DNA of 64,000 nucleotides from Akkermansiaceae bacterium (GCA_903908495.1 CAIVSK010000050.1:1-64000), one strand, 5' to 3'. Shown: positions 36,622 to 46,500, counted from the stretch's first letter. Translations and numbers: made by a program. The notes: generated from the sequence alone by a model not told the origin.

Positions 36622-36887
36622 CCCGCAAGCCCGCCAACGCCAAACCGCTCAGCGGCAGCGCCTTGGTGCGGGAGGTGTGCCGGCGGATCCGCGTCGCCCG
36701 CAGCGCGTGGGATGCTCATAACAACCGCGCCTGCCGCCGCGAACGCGAGCGTGCCCTGGCCCTCTATGCCACGCTCGACGAGGCCGCCAAGGATCAAGTG
36801 CCGCAGGTCCTGCGGGTGTGGCTGCGCTACCGCAGCGAAAAGTATTTCGGCGCGGATCGAACGCCGCCTGGCAGCCCGCGGAAATAG
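36618..36887 (+). CDS. Small basic protein of unknown function
   Basis: The 89-residue frame begins with GTG overlapping the mgtC stop (GTGA). The protein is rich in Arg, Ala and Lys (ALVREVCRRIRVARSAWDAHNNRACRRERERALALYATL) and predicted helical, with no membrane segment. No family is recognised. The overlap and strand agreement are the main reasons to accept it; it could still be a non-coding extension. Confidence 0.5.
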   Translation: MTRKPANAKPLSGSALVREVCRRIRVARSAWDAHNNRACRRERERALALYATLDEAAKDQVPQVLRVWLRYRSEKYFGADRTPPGSPRK

Positions 36888-36970
36888 GCCATTTGCCAGT
36901 TATAATCTTTCCACCCGAGACCCAACCCCGCATGGCAAGAGTCCTCACCAGCACTCCGCGTCAATGCCCT

Positions 36971-37057
36971 CCATTTGACGGTGTCCCGGATGGGCCGCAG
37001 CGAGTGCCTGCGTAGCCAAAGCGGTGTCGCGCTGCGCTTGCCACCGCACTCCACACC
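36971..37057 (-). repeat. Short repeat-like element (minus strand reads GVECGGKRSATPLW)
   Basis: Read on the minus strand this stretch encodes GVECGGKRSATPLW and then RRHSLRPIRDTVKW without a gene context. From memory, small unexplained frames containing GGKRSATPLW are frequent in Verrucomicrobia and Planctomycetes genomes, which suggests a dispersed non-coding repeat. The element holds a 6-bp inverted pair GCGGTG/CACCGC at about 37019-37045. Only one copy lies in this window, so the repeat nature is not proven here. Confidence 0.45.
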
Positions 37058-37210
37058 CGCGCGGTTCAGGCGCGAGCCAAAGCAATGCTTGATCTCCGAA
37101 TCGCCCTCGACCATGAGGAGGCCAATGCGATGCGGATAGCCACCACTCATCGGCCCATCATGGGCATCGGCGATGCGGAGATCGCCGCTCCTAGCCCCCT
37201 AATCCCGGAC

Positions 37211-37239
37211 TTGCCAACCGGCCACGGCCTCCTTACAAT
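37211..37239 (+). promoter_or_regulatory. Strong sigma-70-type promoter of the aldolase-like gene
   Basis: TTGCCA (37211-37216) and TACAAT (37234-37239) each match five of six consensus bases and are separated by exactly 17 bases. The expected start of transcription (about 37246) is only about three bases before the ATG at 37249, so the transcript would be leaderless or nearly so. Confidence 0.7.
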
Positions 37240-37248
37240 GGTGGCCAC

Positions 37249-38235
37249 ATGAGCGATAAAGCACCTTGGATCACCTATCGGCCGGAGTTGAAAGTGTTGG
37301 ACTGCACGATCCGCGACGGCGGCCTGATCAACAATTCCCAGTTCTCCGACGAACAAGTACGGGCGGTCTATCAGGCCTGTGTGGCGGCCGGGATCGATTA
37401 CATGGAAATCGGCTACAAGAACGCGCCCTCACAATTTCCAAAAACGAAATTCGGTCCCTGGCGCCACTGTGAGGAAGAAGACATGCGGCGGGCGGTGGGC
37501 GACCACACGTTTGCGGCCACCGGATTGAAACTTGCTGCAATGGCCGACGCCGGCGGCAAGAGCGAGTGGAAGCAACAGATCCTGCCCGCCAAGGAGAGCG
37601 TGCTCGACGTGATCCGGGTCGCTTGTTATGTCCATCAGATTTCCGAAGCGGTCGACATGATCGAACATTGCCACGCGTTGGGCTATGAAACGACCCTCAA
37701 CATCATGGCCATCTCGGTGGTGGCGGATGCCGATATCGACCAAGCGCTGGAAATCGGTGCCAAGTCCTCCGCCGGCACCATCGTGGTGGTGGACAGCTAC
37801 GGCAACCTGTTCCGCGAGCAAATCGACCACCTCGTCCGCAAATACACCCAGGCGGTCGAAGGCACCGGCAAGCACATCGGCATGCACGCCCACAACAACC
37901 TGCAACTCGCGTTCGCCAACACCGTGGAGGCCATCATTCTCGGCGCCAACCGCGTCGATGCCACTTTCATGGGCCTCGGCCGCGGTGCCGGCAATTGCCC
38001 GATGGAGATCCTGCTCGGCTTCCTGCGCAATCCAAAGTTCAAGCTCCGCCCGGTCATCGAAGCCATCCAGCACACGATTCTGCCGATGCGCCAGCAATTC
38101 GACTGGGGTCCGTCGATTCCCTACAACATCACCGGCCAAATGAACCGCCACCCGAAAAGTGCGATGGACTGGCGCGAAGGCCCAACCCCGGACGACTACC
38201 TGGGTTTTTTCGATCAGAGCATGACCGACTTTTGA
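37249..38235 (+). CDS. DRE-TIM-type aldolase/lyase (HMG-CoA lyase-like domain)
   Basis: The 328-residue protein belongs to the HMGL-like superfamily. It has the opening motif LDCTIRDGG (the D-x-R-D region with the metal-binding Asp), the metal-binding HxH in GMHAHNNLQLA, and VDATFMGLGRGAGNCPMEILLGFL, which is typical of 4-hydroxy-2-oxovalerate aldolase-like proteins. Members cleave or condense 2-oxo acids with a divalent metal. The precise substrate is unknown; stand-alone copies often occur in surface-sugar or secondary-metabolite loci. It has its own strong promoter and no neighbouring pathway genes. Confidence 0.85.
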   Translation: MSDKAPWITYRPELKVLDCTIRDGGLINNSQFSDEQVRAVYQACVAAGIDYMEIGYKNAPSQFPKTKFGPWRHCEEEDMRRAVGDHTFAATGLKLAAMADAGGKSEWKQQILPAKESVLDVIRVACYVHQISEAVDMIEHCHALGYETTLNIMAISVVADADIDQALEIGAKSSAGTIVVVDSYGNLFREQIDHLVRKYTQAVEGTGKHIGMHAHNNLQLAFANTVEAIILGANRVDATFMGLGRGAGNCPMEILLGFLRNPKFKLRPVIEAIQHTILPMRQQFDWGPSIPYNITGQMNRHPKSAMDWREGPTPDDYLGFFDQSMTDF

Positions 38236-38330
38236 CGCCGGTTGTGCCTTGACTGCCAAAATCACAGAAAAAGATCATCATTTGTCGATGATTGAATGAA
38301 CACGGGGCGGTTTTTGATGTAGCTTGCGCG

Positions 38331-39350
38331 GTGAAAATCCCCCTGCTCGCCCTGGTGTTCGCTCTGCCGCTTGCGGCGGCGGACTTGCCGTCCATCGCCG
38401 CCATGCAATCCGCCGCCAGCGCGTTCCTCGGATCGCTCGACGCGGCACAACGCGACAAGGCGACGTTTCCCTTCGCCGCCGAGGCGCGGGAAAATTTCCG
38501 CTTCACGCCGCAGGTCCGCAGCGGCCTGCCGCTCAAGGAGATGGACGAGGCGCAACGCGCCGCCGCGATGAAGCTGGTGGACGCCGCGCTGAGTGACAAG
38601 GGCCACCTCAAGACCATGCAAATCATGACCCTTGAAGGCGTGCTGGCAGATCTCGAGAAAAATCCCGAATACCGCGATACCGGCAAATACTACCTTTCGC
38701 TCTTCGGCAAGCCAGGCGACGCGGCCGGCTGGGGCTGGAAATTCGAGGGCCACCACCTCTCGCTCAACTACACCATCGTCGATGGCGGCCACATTGCCGT
38801 CACCCCGTCGTTCTTCGGTGCCAATCCCGCCGAAGTGCGCGCTGGCCCGCAAAAAGGCCTGCGCGTCCTCATCGCCGAAGACGAATTGGCTCATGCCCTC
38901 CTCGGTGCCCTCCTCGAATCCGGCAACAAGGCCGTCATTTTCAGCGACAAGGCGCCCGCCGAAATCCTCACCGCCGAAAACCGCCAGGCCACCGCGCTGG
39001 ATCCCGTCGGCATCCCCGCCGGCGACATGTCCGACGCCCAGCGCAAAACCTTGCTCGAGCTCATCGCCGAATACACCGGCCGCCACCGCAAGGACCTGGC
39101 CGACGCCGATTTGCGGAAAATCGAGACCGCCGGCATCGCCAAAATCCGCTTCGGCTGGGCCGGCGGCTCTCACCCCGGCGAAGCGTGGTATTACCGCATC
39201 CAAGGCCCGACGTTTTTGCTGGAAGCCGCCAACACCCAGAATGACGCCAACCACATCCACGTCACCTGGCGCGACTTCGGCGGCGACTTCGGCCGCGACC
39301 TGCTGGGGGAACACTACCAACAGCACGCCAAGGACGCCGCCAAACCCTGA
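38331..39350 (+). CDS. Secreted DUF3500 protein
   Basis: The 339-residue protein matches the DUF3500 pattern: WGWKFEGHHLSLNYTIVDG, TPSFFGANPAEVRAGP, AYTGRH-like EYTGRHRKDLA, and IQGPTFLLEAANTQNDANHIHVTWRDFGGDFG near the end. The family is widespread in Planctomycetes, Verrucomicrobia and Bacteroidetes and has no assigned function. A GTG at 38331 gives a good signal peptide (KIPLLALVFALPLAAADLP), so I prefer it to the upstream TTG at 38292. The many His residues in the conserved segments hint at metal binding, but this is not established. Confidence 0.85.
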   Translation: MKIPLLALVFALPLAAADLPSIAAMQSAASAFLGSLDAAQRDKATFPFAAEARENFRFTPQVRSGLPLKEMDEAQRAAAMKLVDAALSDKGHLKTMQIMTLEGVLADLEKNPEYRDTGKYYLSLFGKPGDAAGWGWKFEGHHLSLNYTIVDGGHIAVTPSFFGANPAEVRAGPQKGLRVLIAEDELAHALLGALLESGNKAVIFSDKAPAEILTAENRQATALDPVGIPAGDMSDAQRKTLLELIAEYTGRHRKDLADADLRKIETAGIAKIRFGWAGGSHPGEAWYYRIQGPTFLLEAANTQNDANHIHVTWRDFGGDFGRDLLGEHYQQHAKDAAKP

Positions 39351-39482
39351 GCGGCGCTGCCCAGACTCCGCAGCAACAGGCATCTTGCCCAATACTGTTG
39401 ACAGAGGCGATGCAGGAACGAGACCGGAAGAGGCTGCCGGACCTCTGTGGCGCGGGCATCCTGCCAGCCGCCAAATTGCAGC
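39351..39482. repeat. Convergent spacer with imperfect GGCATCYTGCC repeats
   Basis: The spacer between the DUF3500 and histidine kinase genes contains GCATCTTGCCC (39380-39390) and GCATCCTGCCA (39456-39466) as imperfect direct repeats. The sequence is unlike coding DNA in any frame and has no clear terminator hairpin. It may be another short dispersed element; evidence within the window is limited to these two copies. Confidence 0.3.
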
Positions 39483-40697
39483 TCAGGGCTTCAGTCCGAG
39501 CGATGGGATGGCCTCCGGATAACTCACGGTGAAACGCGTTCCGGCCTGCGCGTCTGAAATGAACGCAACCCTCCCGCGCAGGTATTTCTCGCTGATGAGC
39601 TTGATGCTGTAGGTGCCCAGCCCGCGGCCGACGCCCTTGGTGGAAAATGCACGGGAAAAAATCTGCTTCTGCACGTCTTGGGACATCACCCCCGCGTTGT
39701 GCACCGTGAAGCAGATGACACCGCCCTCTGGATAAGAGCCCAGCGTGACGACCCCGCCCAGCGCCGAGGCCTCCAGCGCGTTTTTGACCAAATTGGTCAG
39801 CACCCGCCGCAACAGCACCGGATCGGTAAAAAATATCACCGCCACCGAGTCCGCCATCAGCACGATCTTCTTGTCTTTGGCGATGCTGTTCGAGTGAAGC
39901 AGGCGAATCACCTGGGTGAGAACGTCCAGCGAGTGCACCGCCCGCACCGCCGGCTTCAAATCGCCGCTCTCGGCGGCCGAAAGCACCTGCTGGGCACCGA
40001 TTTCTTCCAACAATTGGCCGGCCGACTCCGCAATCATCAACGCCATTTCCTTGTTCTCGGCCTCCGTCATTCCAGGTTGAAACATCATCTCAGCCAGCCC
40101 CTTGACACAGGCCGCCGCATTGAGCACATCGTGGAAAAAAATCCGCTCCAGCGCCTGACGGCGTTTCTCATGGCTGATGTCGACCAGTGAAAAAATCGTA
40201 AACACCTCGCCCGCCACCTCAATCGGCCGCGCCCAAACCCGCAGATCCATCACCGACTCATCCACCCCGGGCTCACCCCGGATCAAGCGGCATTCCTGAA
40301 TATCGAGCGCATCCAGCTGTTGGCTGTTGAGAATCGAATGGACCGCGCCGCAGGTCCGGCAAAACGGCGTGGTACCACATCCACCCTCCGTCAGGCCTGC
40401 ACGGATACAGCCGATCGCCTCACCCGGGCGGCACCCGAGAATGTCGGCAAAACTGCCGCTGAACACTTCATCGCTGCTCTTGCCCAGCAATTCACCATCC
40501 TCCTGCAAACCCAGAATCTCGGCGACGGCGCGGTTGGCCAGCACAATCTGCCGCTGCTCATTGAGCACCATTGCCATGTTCGGCGCCGCGTCGAAAAACT
40601 CGCTCACAAACGGCAACGCCGAGAACATCTCATGCTGCCGCCGTACCTCGTCCTGCGATGCGCGTTCAGCCGGCGCAAAGGCGGTCGTCATGCTCAT
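39483..40697 (-). CDS. Soluble sensor histidine kinase with cysteine-rich PAS domain
   Basis: The 404-residue protein has no membrane segment. Residues about 30-170 are a PAS domain (AAPNMAMVLNEQRQIVLANRAVAEILG) interrupted by a cysteine cluster: Cys89, Cys97, Cys107, Cys113 and Cys116 (GCRPGEAIGC, GGCGTTPFCRTCG). The dimerisation helix carries H189 in FFHDVLNAA, an HDxxN-type phosphoacceptor box. The ATPase domain has the N-box LVKNALEA (N306) and GVGRGLGTYSIKL. The first glycine box is degenerate (VHNAG). Such cysteine clusters can bind metal, heme or an iron-sulfur centre, so redox or metal sensing is plausible. No response regulator lies next to it. Confidence 0.87.
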   Translation of the reverse strand: MSMTTAFAPAERASQDEVRRQHEMFSALPFVSEFFDAAPNMAMVLNEQRQIVLANRAVAEILGLQEDGELLGKSSDEVFSGSFADILGCRPGEAIGCIRAGLTEGGCGTTPFCRTCGAVHSILNSQQLDALDIQECRLIRGEPGVDESVMDLRVWARPIEVAGEVFTIFSLVDISHEKRRQALERIFFHDVLNAAACVKGLAEMMFQPGMTEAENKEMALMIAESAGQLLEEIGAQQVLSAAESGDLKPAVRAVHSLDVLTQVIRLLHSNSIAKDKKIVLMADSVAVIFFTDPVLLRRVLTNLVKNALEASALGGVVTLGSYPEGGVICFTVHNAGVMSQDVQKQIFSRAFSTKGVGRGLGTYSIKLISEKYLRGRVAFISDAQAGTRFTVSYPEAIPSLGLKP

Positions 40698-40808
40698 AGG
40701 ATTTTGTCTTCATTCGGAGATGGCGTAAGATAGCTCAGACGAGCAGACGCACAACCTGAAAAACATGCATGTGAGTTCAACCCGGGCTCCATGGTCGGGG
40801 AGCCCGCT

Positions 40809-43340
40809 TCATCTCCGCGGGGCATCCCTTGAAACCGGCTTTGCCTCGATGCGGCAGCTGGCTGAGGCGAGGCTGCCGCGCGAGGCACTCAGCGTGACGG
40901 TACCGGGATCGAGCGTTGAGCGGATGGCGACGCGGTTGATGCCGCACTCGGTGTCGAGCCAGAGATGATTCACGGAATGGATCTTGCCGCTGTTGTAGCC
41001 GCCGCGCCAGATCGCCGGACCGCTGAGCGTGAAGTCCACACGCGCCTCGTCGGTTGGGCAGCGGCGGCCTTGCGCGTCGACCACCTCCACATCAAACAAC
41101 GCCACGTCCGAGCCGTCGGCTTGGAAGCCGGTCGGTGAGACTAGCGGCGTGAGTTTCAAGGAGCTGGCTGGGCCGGCGGTGTCCATTCCATCCTGCGCCA
41201 CCACCCTGCCGTCCGCCCTGGCCAGAGCGGTGATTTTTCCCGGCTCATATCTGATGGCCGGAAAAGCGAAGATATAGCCATTGACCGGCGAGTTGACCAC
41301 GCCTTTGGTCTTGCCATTGACGAACAACTCGACGGTGGCGCAGTGGCTGGCCGCAACATAGATTGTTTTCACGGTATCCGGCGGGAAATTCCAGTGGCCG
41401 ATTATATGGATGTCCGGGGTGGCGCTTTGCATCACACGATAGAGATAAAATGCCTGCTTCGGCAGCCGGACGGCATCCACCTTGCCGCTGACCCTGCAGA
41501 CCTCGCTGCTGTTCTGGCGGCCGTCGGCGTTGGAATCCGACCAGTAAATCGAGGCGTAACCCGACCATTTCGAGTGCGCCGGATCCGGGTTGTCGATGCG
41601 GTTGATGGCATATCCGTGGTAGCGTTCCGCCGCGGCCAGGCAGAACGATTCGGAGGTCCACGCATAGCTGTCGTCCGCGCCTTGCTTGAAGCCGAAGTGG
41701 GGCGGCGAAAAATCGTCCCAAAACCGCCGCGCGGCTTCATCGCGGAAATCTTCTGCCTCAATGAGCGGTGCCCGATCACGCCGCTCGGCGCTGTAGCCGC
41801 GGAACATGTCGCTGCTGTGCTTCAACGCGTCGGTGCGTCGGTCCTGGCCGACCATCACGCCGAAATATTCCGCGAGCGGCGTGGTGGCGTCGTCGTTGAG
41901 CGTGCGGCAACCCATCGCGCGGCCGCCGTGCGGGTCGAATTCCTTGCGTAAATCAATCATCTGTTGCAGGTGCTCCGGCGAAATGGAATTGTTGCCGGCT
42001 TCCCAGAACAACACACTCGGGTTGTTCCGGAAATAGATCATCGAGTCGCGCATGACTTCCATGCGTTGTTGCCATTGGCGGCCGGTCACATCCTTTTCCT
42101 TGTCGCCCGCAGGACAAACTTCGATGATGCCCGCCTTGTCGCATGCACGCACATCGACGGCCTGCGGGGAAACGTGCATCCAGCGGATGTAGTTCGCGTG
42201 GGTGGCTCGCATCTGTTGTGCGTTGAAGTCATGCATCCAATCCGGATAGGCCTGACCGAGGCCGGCCCATTCGTTTGTGGAGCGCTGCGCGTAACCGGTG
42301 AGCCAGACGAATTTGCCGTTAAGCCAGAGACCGCCGTTGCCCGCCCCTCCCTTAAACCCGGCCTGGCGCAACCCGGTGCTGGTTTTCTGCACGTCCATCA
42401 CTTTGCCATCCGCCGTCAGAATGGAATACACATCATACATCTCCGGCGTTGCATCGCTCCAGAATCTCACCCCTTGCATCCTGCCTTTGGCGGTGAGAAC
42501 CCCGGTCTGGCCAGTCCCCAGATCCTGCGCCAAACCGTGAAACTTCGCATGGACCTCGCCTTCCGCATCGACCGCCACCACCGTCAGGGTGATGGCTTGC
42601 GCGGTGCCGGACTCGTTGCGCACCTGTGCTTCAATGTTGACGTCGCACGACTTGTCGGGCAGCGAGAAATTCGACGGATAGATATAGACTCCGCTCGTCT
42701 TCAGGTTCTCATAGAGCGGCAGCGTCTGATAGACCTTGCCGGCCAAATGCAGCCAGATGTCATGGTTCAAGCCACCGTAATTCGGGTTGAACGCGCGGCC
42801 CATCCATTCAAATTGCGTGCCGCCGGCCTCTTCCTTGTAGTCGTTGCTGTTGTCCACCTTGACCGCGATGACGTTGCCCGCCACGCCGAAATCCACCACT
42901 CCGGTCAGGTCCAGCCCGCAGGCGCTAACTCCGTTTTCAAATTTGCCGAGCGGTTTGCCGTTGACCCAGAAGCGTGCCGCCTGTTTCAATCCCTCAAACT
43001 CCAGAAATACTTTCCCATCCTTGGCGGCAGCCGGAAGGACAAAATGTTTGCGGTACCAGCCGATGCCCGAATATGCCCGCCGGTCACCTCCGCTGTGACT
43101 GATGAGTTCATTGTAGGAATCGCTGTCGTTGTACGTATGGGGCGTGCCGACAGCCGCCCACTTCGAGTCGTCGTACGCCGCCTGCTCGGCACCGGCCGCA
43201 TCCTCCCGAATGAATCTCCAGCCGGAATTGAAACTGTAAGTCGCGCGCGCCGACGGCGGCGGGGTGAATGGCGAGGCGGCGCCCAAGGCGCTCGCGCCCG
43301 CCAACAGGAGGCTCAAGGCTAACAGGAATTTCAATGGCAT
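40809..43340 (-). CDS. Secreted GH2 beta-galactosidase-like protein with altered acid/base site
   Basis: The 843-residue protein has a signal peptide (KFLLALSLLLAGASALGAA) and the three-domain GH2 layout: sugar-binding domain (YSGIGWYRKHFVLP, GLKQAARFWVNGK), Ig-like domain and TIM barrel (NGKFVWLTGYAQRST, NYIRWMHVSPQAVDVRACDKAG). In GH2 the acid/base is the Glu of a GNE motif; here the corresponding place reads FWEAGNNS (446-452), with Asn451 instead of Glu. Candidate nucleophiles are Glu528 or Glu530 (LIEAEDF). Two Ig-like domains follow. The start at 43340 was set by the signal peptide. It is divergent from the GH20 gene, with 225 bases between starts that may hold a shared control region. 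Confidence 0.85.
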   Translation of the reverse strand: MPLKFLLALSLLLAGASALGAASPFTPPPSARATYSFNSGWRFIREDAAGAEQAAYDDSKWAAVGTPHTYNDSDSYNELISHSGGDRRAYSGIGWYRKHFVLPAAAKDGKVFLEFEGLKQAARFWVNGKPLGKFENGVSACGLDLTGVVDFGVAGNVIAVKVDNSNDYKEEAGGTQFEWMGRAFNPNYGGLNHDIWLHLAGKVYQTLPLYENLKTSGVYIYPSNFSLPDKSCDVNIEAQVRNESGTAQAITLTVVAVDAEGEVHAKFHGLAQDLGTGQTGVLTAKGRMQGVRFWSDATPEMYDVYSILTADGKVMDVQKTSTGLRQAGFKGGAGNGGLWLNGKFVWLTGYAQRSTNEWAGLGQAYPDWMHDFNAQQMRATHANYIRWMHVSPQAVDVRACDKAGIIEVCPAGDKEKDVTGRQWQQRMEVMRDSMIYFRNNPSVLFWEAGNNSISPEHLQQMIDLRKEFDPHGGRAMGCRTLNDDATTPLAEYFGVMVGQDRRTDALKHSSDMFRGYSAERRDRAPLIEAEDFRDEAARRFWDDFSPPHFGFKQGADDSYAWTSESFCLAAAERYHGYAINRIDNPDPAHSKWSGYASIYWSDSNADGRQNSSEVCRVSGKVDAVRLPKQAFYLYRVMQSATPDIHIIGHWNFPPDTVKTIYVAASHCATVELFVNGKTKGVVNSPVNGYIFAFPAIRYEPGKITALARADGRVVAQDGMDTAGPASSLKLTPLVSPTGFQADGSDVALFDVEVVDAQGRRCPTDEARVDFTLSGPAIWRGGYNSGKIHSVNHLWLDTECGINRVAIRSTLDPGTVTLSASRGSLASASCRIEAKPVSRDAPRR

Positions 43341-43565
43341 GACGGTTACGAGAGGATTGGCAGCACGCTGGCGCGCATGCAATCGCACAAACGGGTTAAT
43401 CGGCGCAATCATGAATTTGAGGGGCAGACGGATTCCCCCAAGCTCACCGTATCCCTGCCTCAATGGAATGCCCATGTCCAATGACTGAACATTTGGATTG
43501 GCCTTGCGGGCACTTGCCCCTGCGGCCAACTTCACAGCCTTAACATTCCCCCCTCTCCCCCAAGC
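43341..43565. promoter_or_regulatory. Divergent control region between GH2 and GH20 genes
   Basis: This 225-base gap separates two divergent secreted glycosidase genes and must hold both promoters. I see no convincing -35/-10 pair. Short inverted words around 43480-43505 (TCCAAT and ATTTGGATTGG) could be a regulator site. The last 20 bases before the GH20 start are a C-run leader. Confidence 0.35.
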
Positions 43566-46500
43566 ATGAACTCAAATCAAGAATTGTTGCTCAAGCATCG
43601 CTCATTCCAATTGGGCGGCGCGCGGGTTTTTCTGGTGGCATTGCAGCTCGCCGCGGCCCTCCACGCGGAATCCATCCAGCCGCCGCCGTTCGCGCCGTGG
43701 CCGCAAGACTACAAGTCCGGCACCGGGAGTTGTCTCATCGGCCCGGGCAAGCGGATTGTCTTTCAAGACGAGTCGCTCGCGCCCTTGGCCAACATCCTGG
43801 CCCGGGAAGTCCGGCTGGCAACCGGCATCACCCTGCCGGCGGCGCAAGCCAAGCCTGCCGCCAACGAGATCGCGCTGGGCGTTGACGGCAAACTCGCCAA
43901 GGAAAGCTATGTGCTGAGTGTGACGCCAAGCGGGATCTCGGTAGTCGGCCAGAATTACAATGCGGTGGCAATGGGAACCGTGACATTGCTGCAGAGCCTG
44001 CAGACCAATGCGCAAGGAGAAACCGCCGTGCCCGCCTATGTCGTGAAAGACGCCTCGTGTGCGGAATATAGCGGTGTGATGTTGGATATAGCGCGCCAGG
44101 AACACACGATGGAAGTCCTGCGCGATGTCATCGATATGTGCCGGTTCTATAAAATCCGATTCTTCCGGCTGCACTTCTCGGATGACGGTGCCTGCTTGTT
44201 TCCGTTCGCCGCCTATCCGCAAACCAGCGACCCCGGGCGCACCTGGAAGCTCCAGGACATCAAGGACCTGGTGCGTTATGCCGACGAACGCGGCGTGACA
44301 CTGGTGCCGGAATTGGAAACGCCCGGCCACTGCACGTATTTGTGCAACCGCATGCCCGAGGCTTTTGGCAAAGGTCCGGGCATGGATATCGCCCAGTCCA
44401 GGATCTACGAGGTGCTCGATGTCATGGTCAAGGAGATCTCCGAGGTTTTCAAGAGCTCGCCATACTTTCACATCGGCTGCGATGAAGCCAGGGTGCATAC
44501 CGACGATGCGCAGTTTCTACAGGATCACAACCTCAAGGATGACGGCGAGCTCTTCGCCTATCATGTGTCCAGGATGAACGCCATCGTCAAAAAGCATGGC
44601 AAGCGCACCGTAGCCTGGGAATGCCCCTGCGCTGACAAAGATGTCATCAGCACGGTTTGGAACGTCACCAGCAAGTATGGCGAGGACAAGCATGGGGAAA
44701 CCACCAACACCCTGAAAGCTGGCAGGCCGGTGATCCAGGTCTCGTGGGAGCCGAGCATCGGCGACCCGGTGGAAGTCCTCTATGATTGGCGTCCCTTTGG
44801 CAAACAGAATCAGTTGGCAGGGGCGGGCATGCTCGGGTCGGAACTGGTGTTCTGGCAGAATCATGGCAACATCGCCCTGCGCGTCCTGCGTTTCAAGGCG
44901 CCCGTCCGCAACGAAGTGACCTACAACCCGAAGGTTCCCGACTCGTATCCCCAATTTGCCAGACGCTACGCGCGCAGTCAGGACCAGTTTGACCGGGCGG
45001 CCACGGGCCTGGATATCCGCTTTGGCAAGAATGTCCACACGCTTGAGGAATGGATGATCGCGGGCGGCAAAGGGTTCATCGGTCCCGTATATGAATACAC
45101 CGGTGTGTTGGACGCGGAGCTTGTTAGCTTGGTGAAGGACGCCACCATCCGCTACATCCTTGAGGCGAAAGAGGGTTGGGAGATGCCGGGTGCTAGCTCA
45201 CCTATCTATGATTCCGCAGTGCTGCATAATGTGAAATCCGAGATCGGCAGCACCACGATCTTCAAGGCCCGGCTCTTCGACAAGGCCGGCCAAGCACTGG
45301 GCCGCACCCTGATCCGCGAGTTCCATAACAACCCGTTCACGGTCAACGTCGTCGGTGCCGTGCGCAAGGAGGACCCGCGCTTCGCCAACGCGCTGGCATT
45401 TGATCTGGTCAAACACCTCAAGACCGGCGCGGTGCGCTATCAGATCAACGGCCCGGTCACCACCCATTCCCCGGAATTCACCCAGGCGTTCCAGATTGCG
45501 GGGGATGCCACCGTGACGTTCCAATATTTCAACGAAGCCGGCGAGGAAAAGGGCGTGCCGTGGCGGATGCTCGCCAGAAAGGTGGATTTCGATCCGTTCA
45601 GCCTGACCTACAAGAAGCCGGTGACAGCAACGCTAGGCCCCAAGGAATTTGTCGAATTGGCGGTGGATGGACTGGTGGACAAGAACGAATGCCTGGTCGC
45701 GTCTGATGTGCAACAGGCGTTGACCGTCGATCTGGGCAAGGTCCTGGAAGTGAACCGGGTCATTCTTTATACATTCTGGAATGTGGATGACAAGCGCGCC
45801 TATCAATATTCCATCGACCTATCAACGGACAACCAGACATGGAACACGGTGGCCAAGGCCGCCGATAACACGGTGGCGGCGACGGACAAGGGCTACAGCC
45901 ATGAGTTTGCCCCACACAGGGCCCGCTACATCCGCGCCACGGTGCTGGGTAACAACCGGACCAAGGGTGTTGAAGTCACCGAAATTCGCGCCTATGGTCC
46001 GGATCAAATGGCCGGCGCGCCGTCCACCCCCAGCACCCAGGATCCACTCAACCCCCAATTGCAGGCGGACTTGGCCTTCATCAACCATGCGGCGCCGGCC
46101 AACGTGCTGGCCACGGAAATCCGCGGCGAGTGGGATTTGATAGCGCAGAGGTTCGGCCCGAACTTCAATTGCAAGCTGGTGGGTGACACGAAGTTCGGCT
46201 GGCAGTGTGGCGAGGCCCCCGGGGTGCTCGACATCAACGGCCAAACCCTCAACTGGTCCACCGGTGGCGGCAATGGCTGCGGAGTTGACACCATCCTGAC
46301 AGGCAACGGCGGCCGCATCAACTGGGATGGCGGCTTTGATGGGAACTGGGTCACCTATCCGTCGAATCTCAGGGGCAACAAGCCGAACTCCTTCAATGGC
46401 ACGTTCCACCTGCGGCATGGCACCATGGTGCTGCGCAAGGTTGCCGGGGTGAATTCTCTATCAGGTGATATCGAATTGGGCGGGGCGGACGGCTGGAACG

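Larger units (their letters stand above)
36888..37248. other. Intergenic region with an isolated -10 box, a reading-frame remnant and a repeat-like element
   Basis: No complete gene is seen. A perfect TATAAT at 36901-36906 has no -35 partner at normal spacing. A 27-codon ATG frame follows at 36932-37015 after a C-rich leader; it runs into the repeat-like element at 36971-37057 and may be a broken gene start. The final 40 bases hold the promoter of the downstream aldolase-like gene. Confidence 0.5.

Noticed and set aside
36932..37015. 27-codon gene after a TATAAT box
   Set aside because: It is too short, unrecognised and ends within a repeat-like element; it is kept only as a possible remnant in the region description.
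40763..40772. ACATGCATGT palindrome upstream of the histidine kinase as an autoregulatory site
   Set aside because: It is a single short palindrome with no companion site and only a weak promoter (TTGTGC/TATCTT) nearby.
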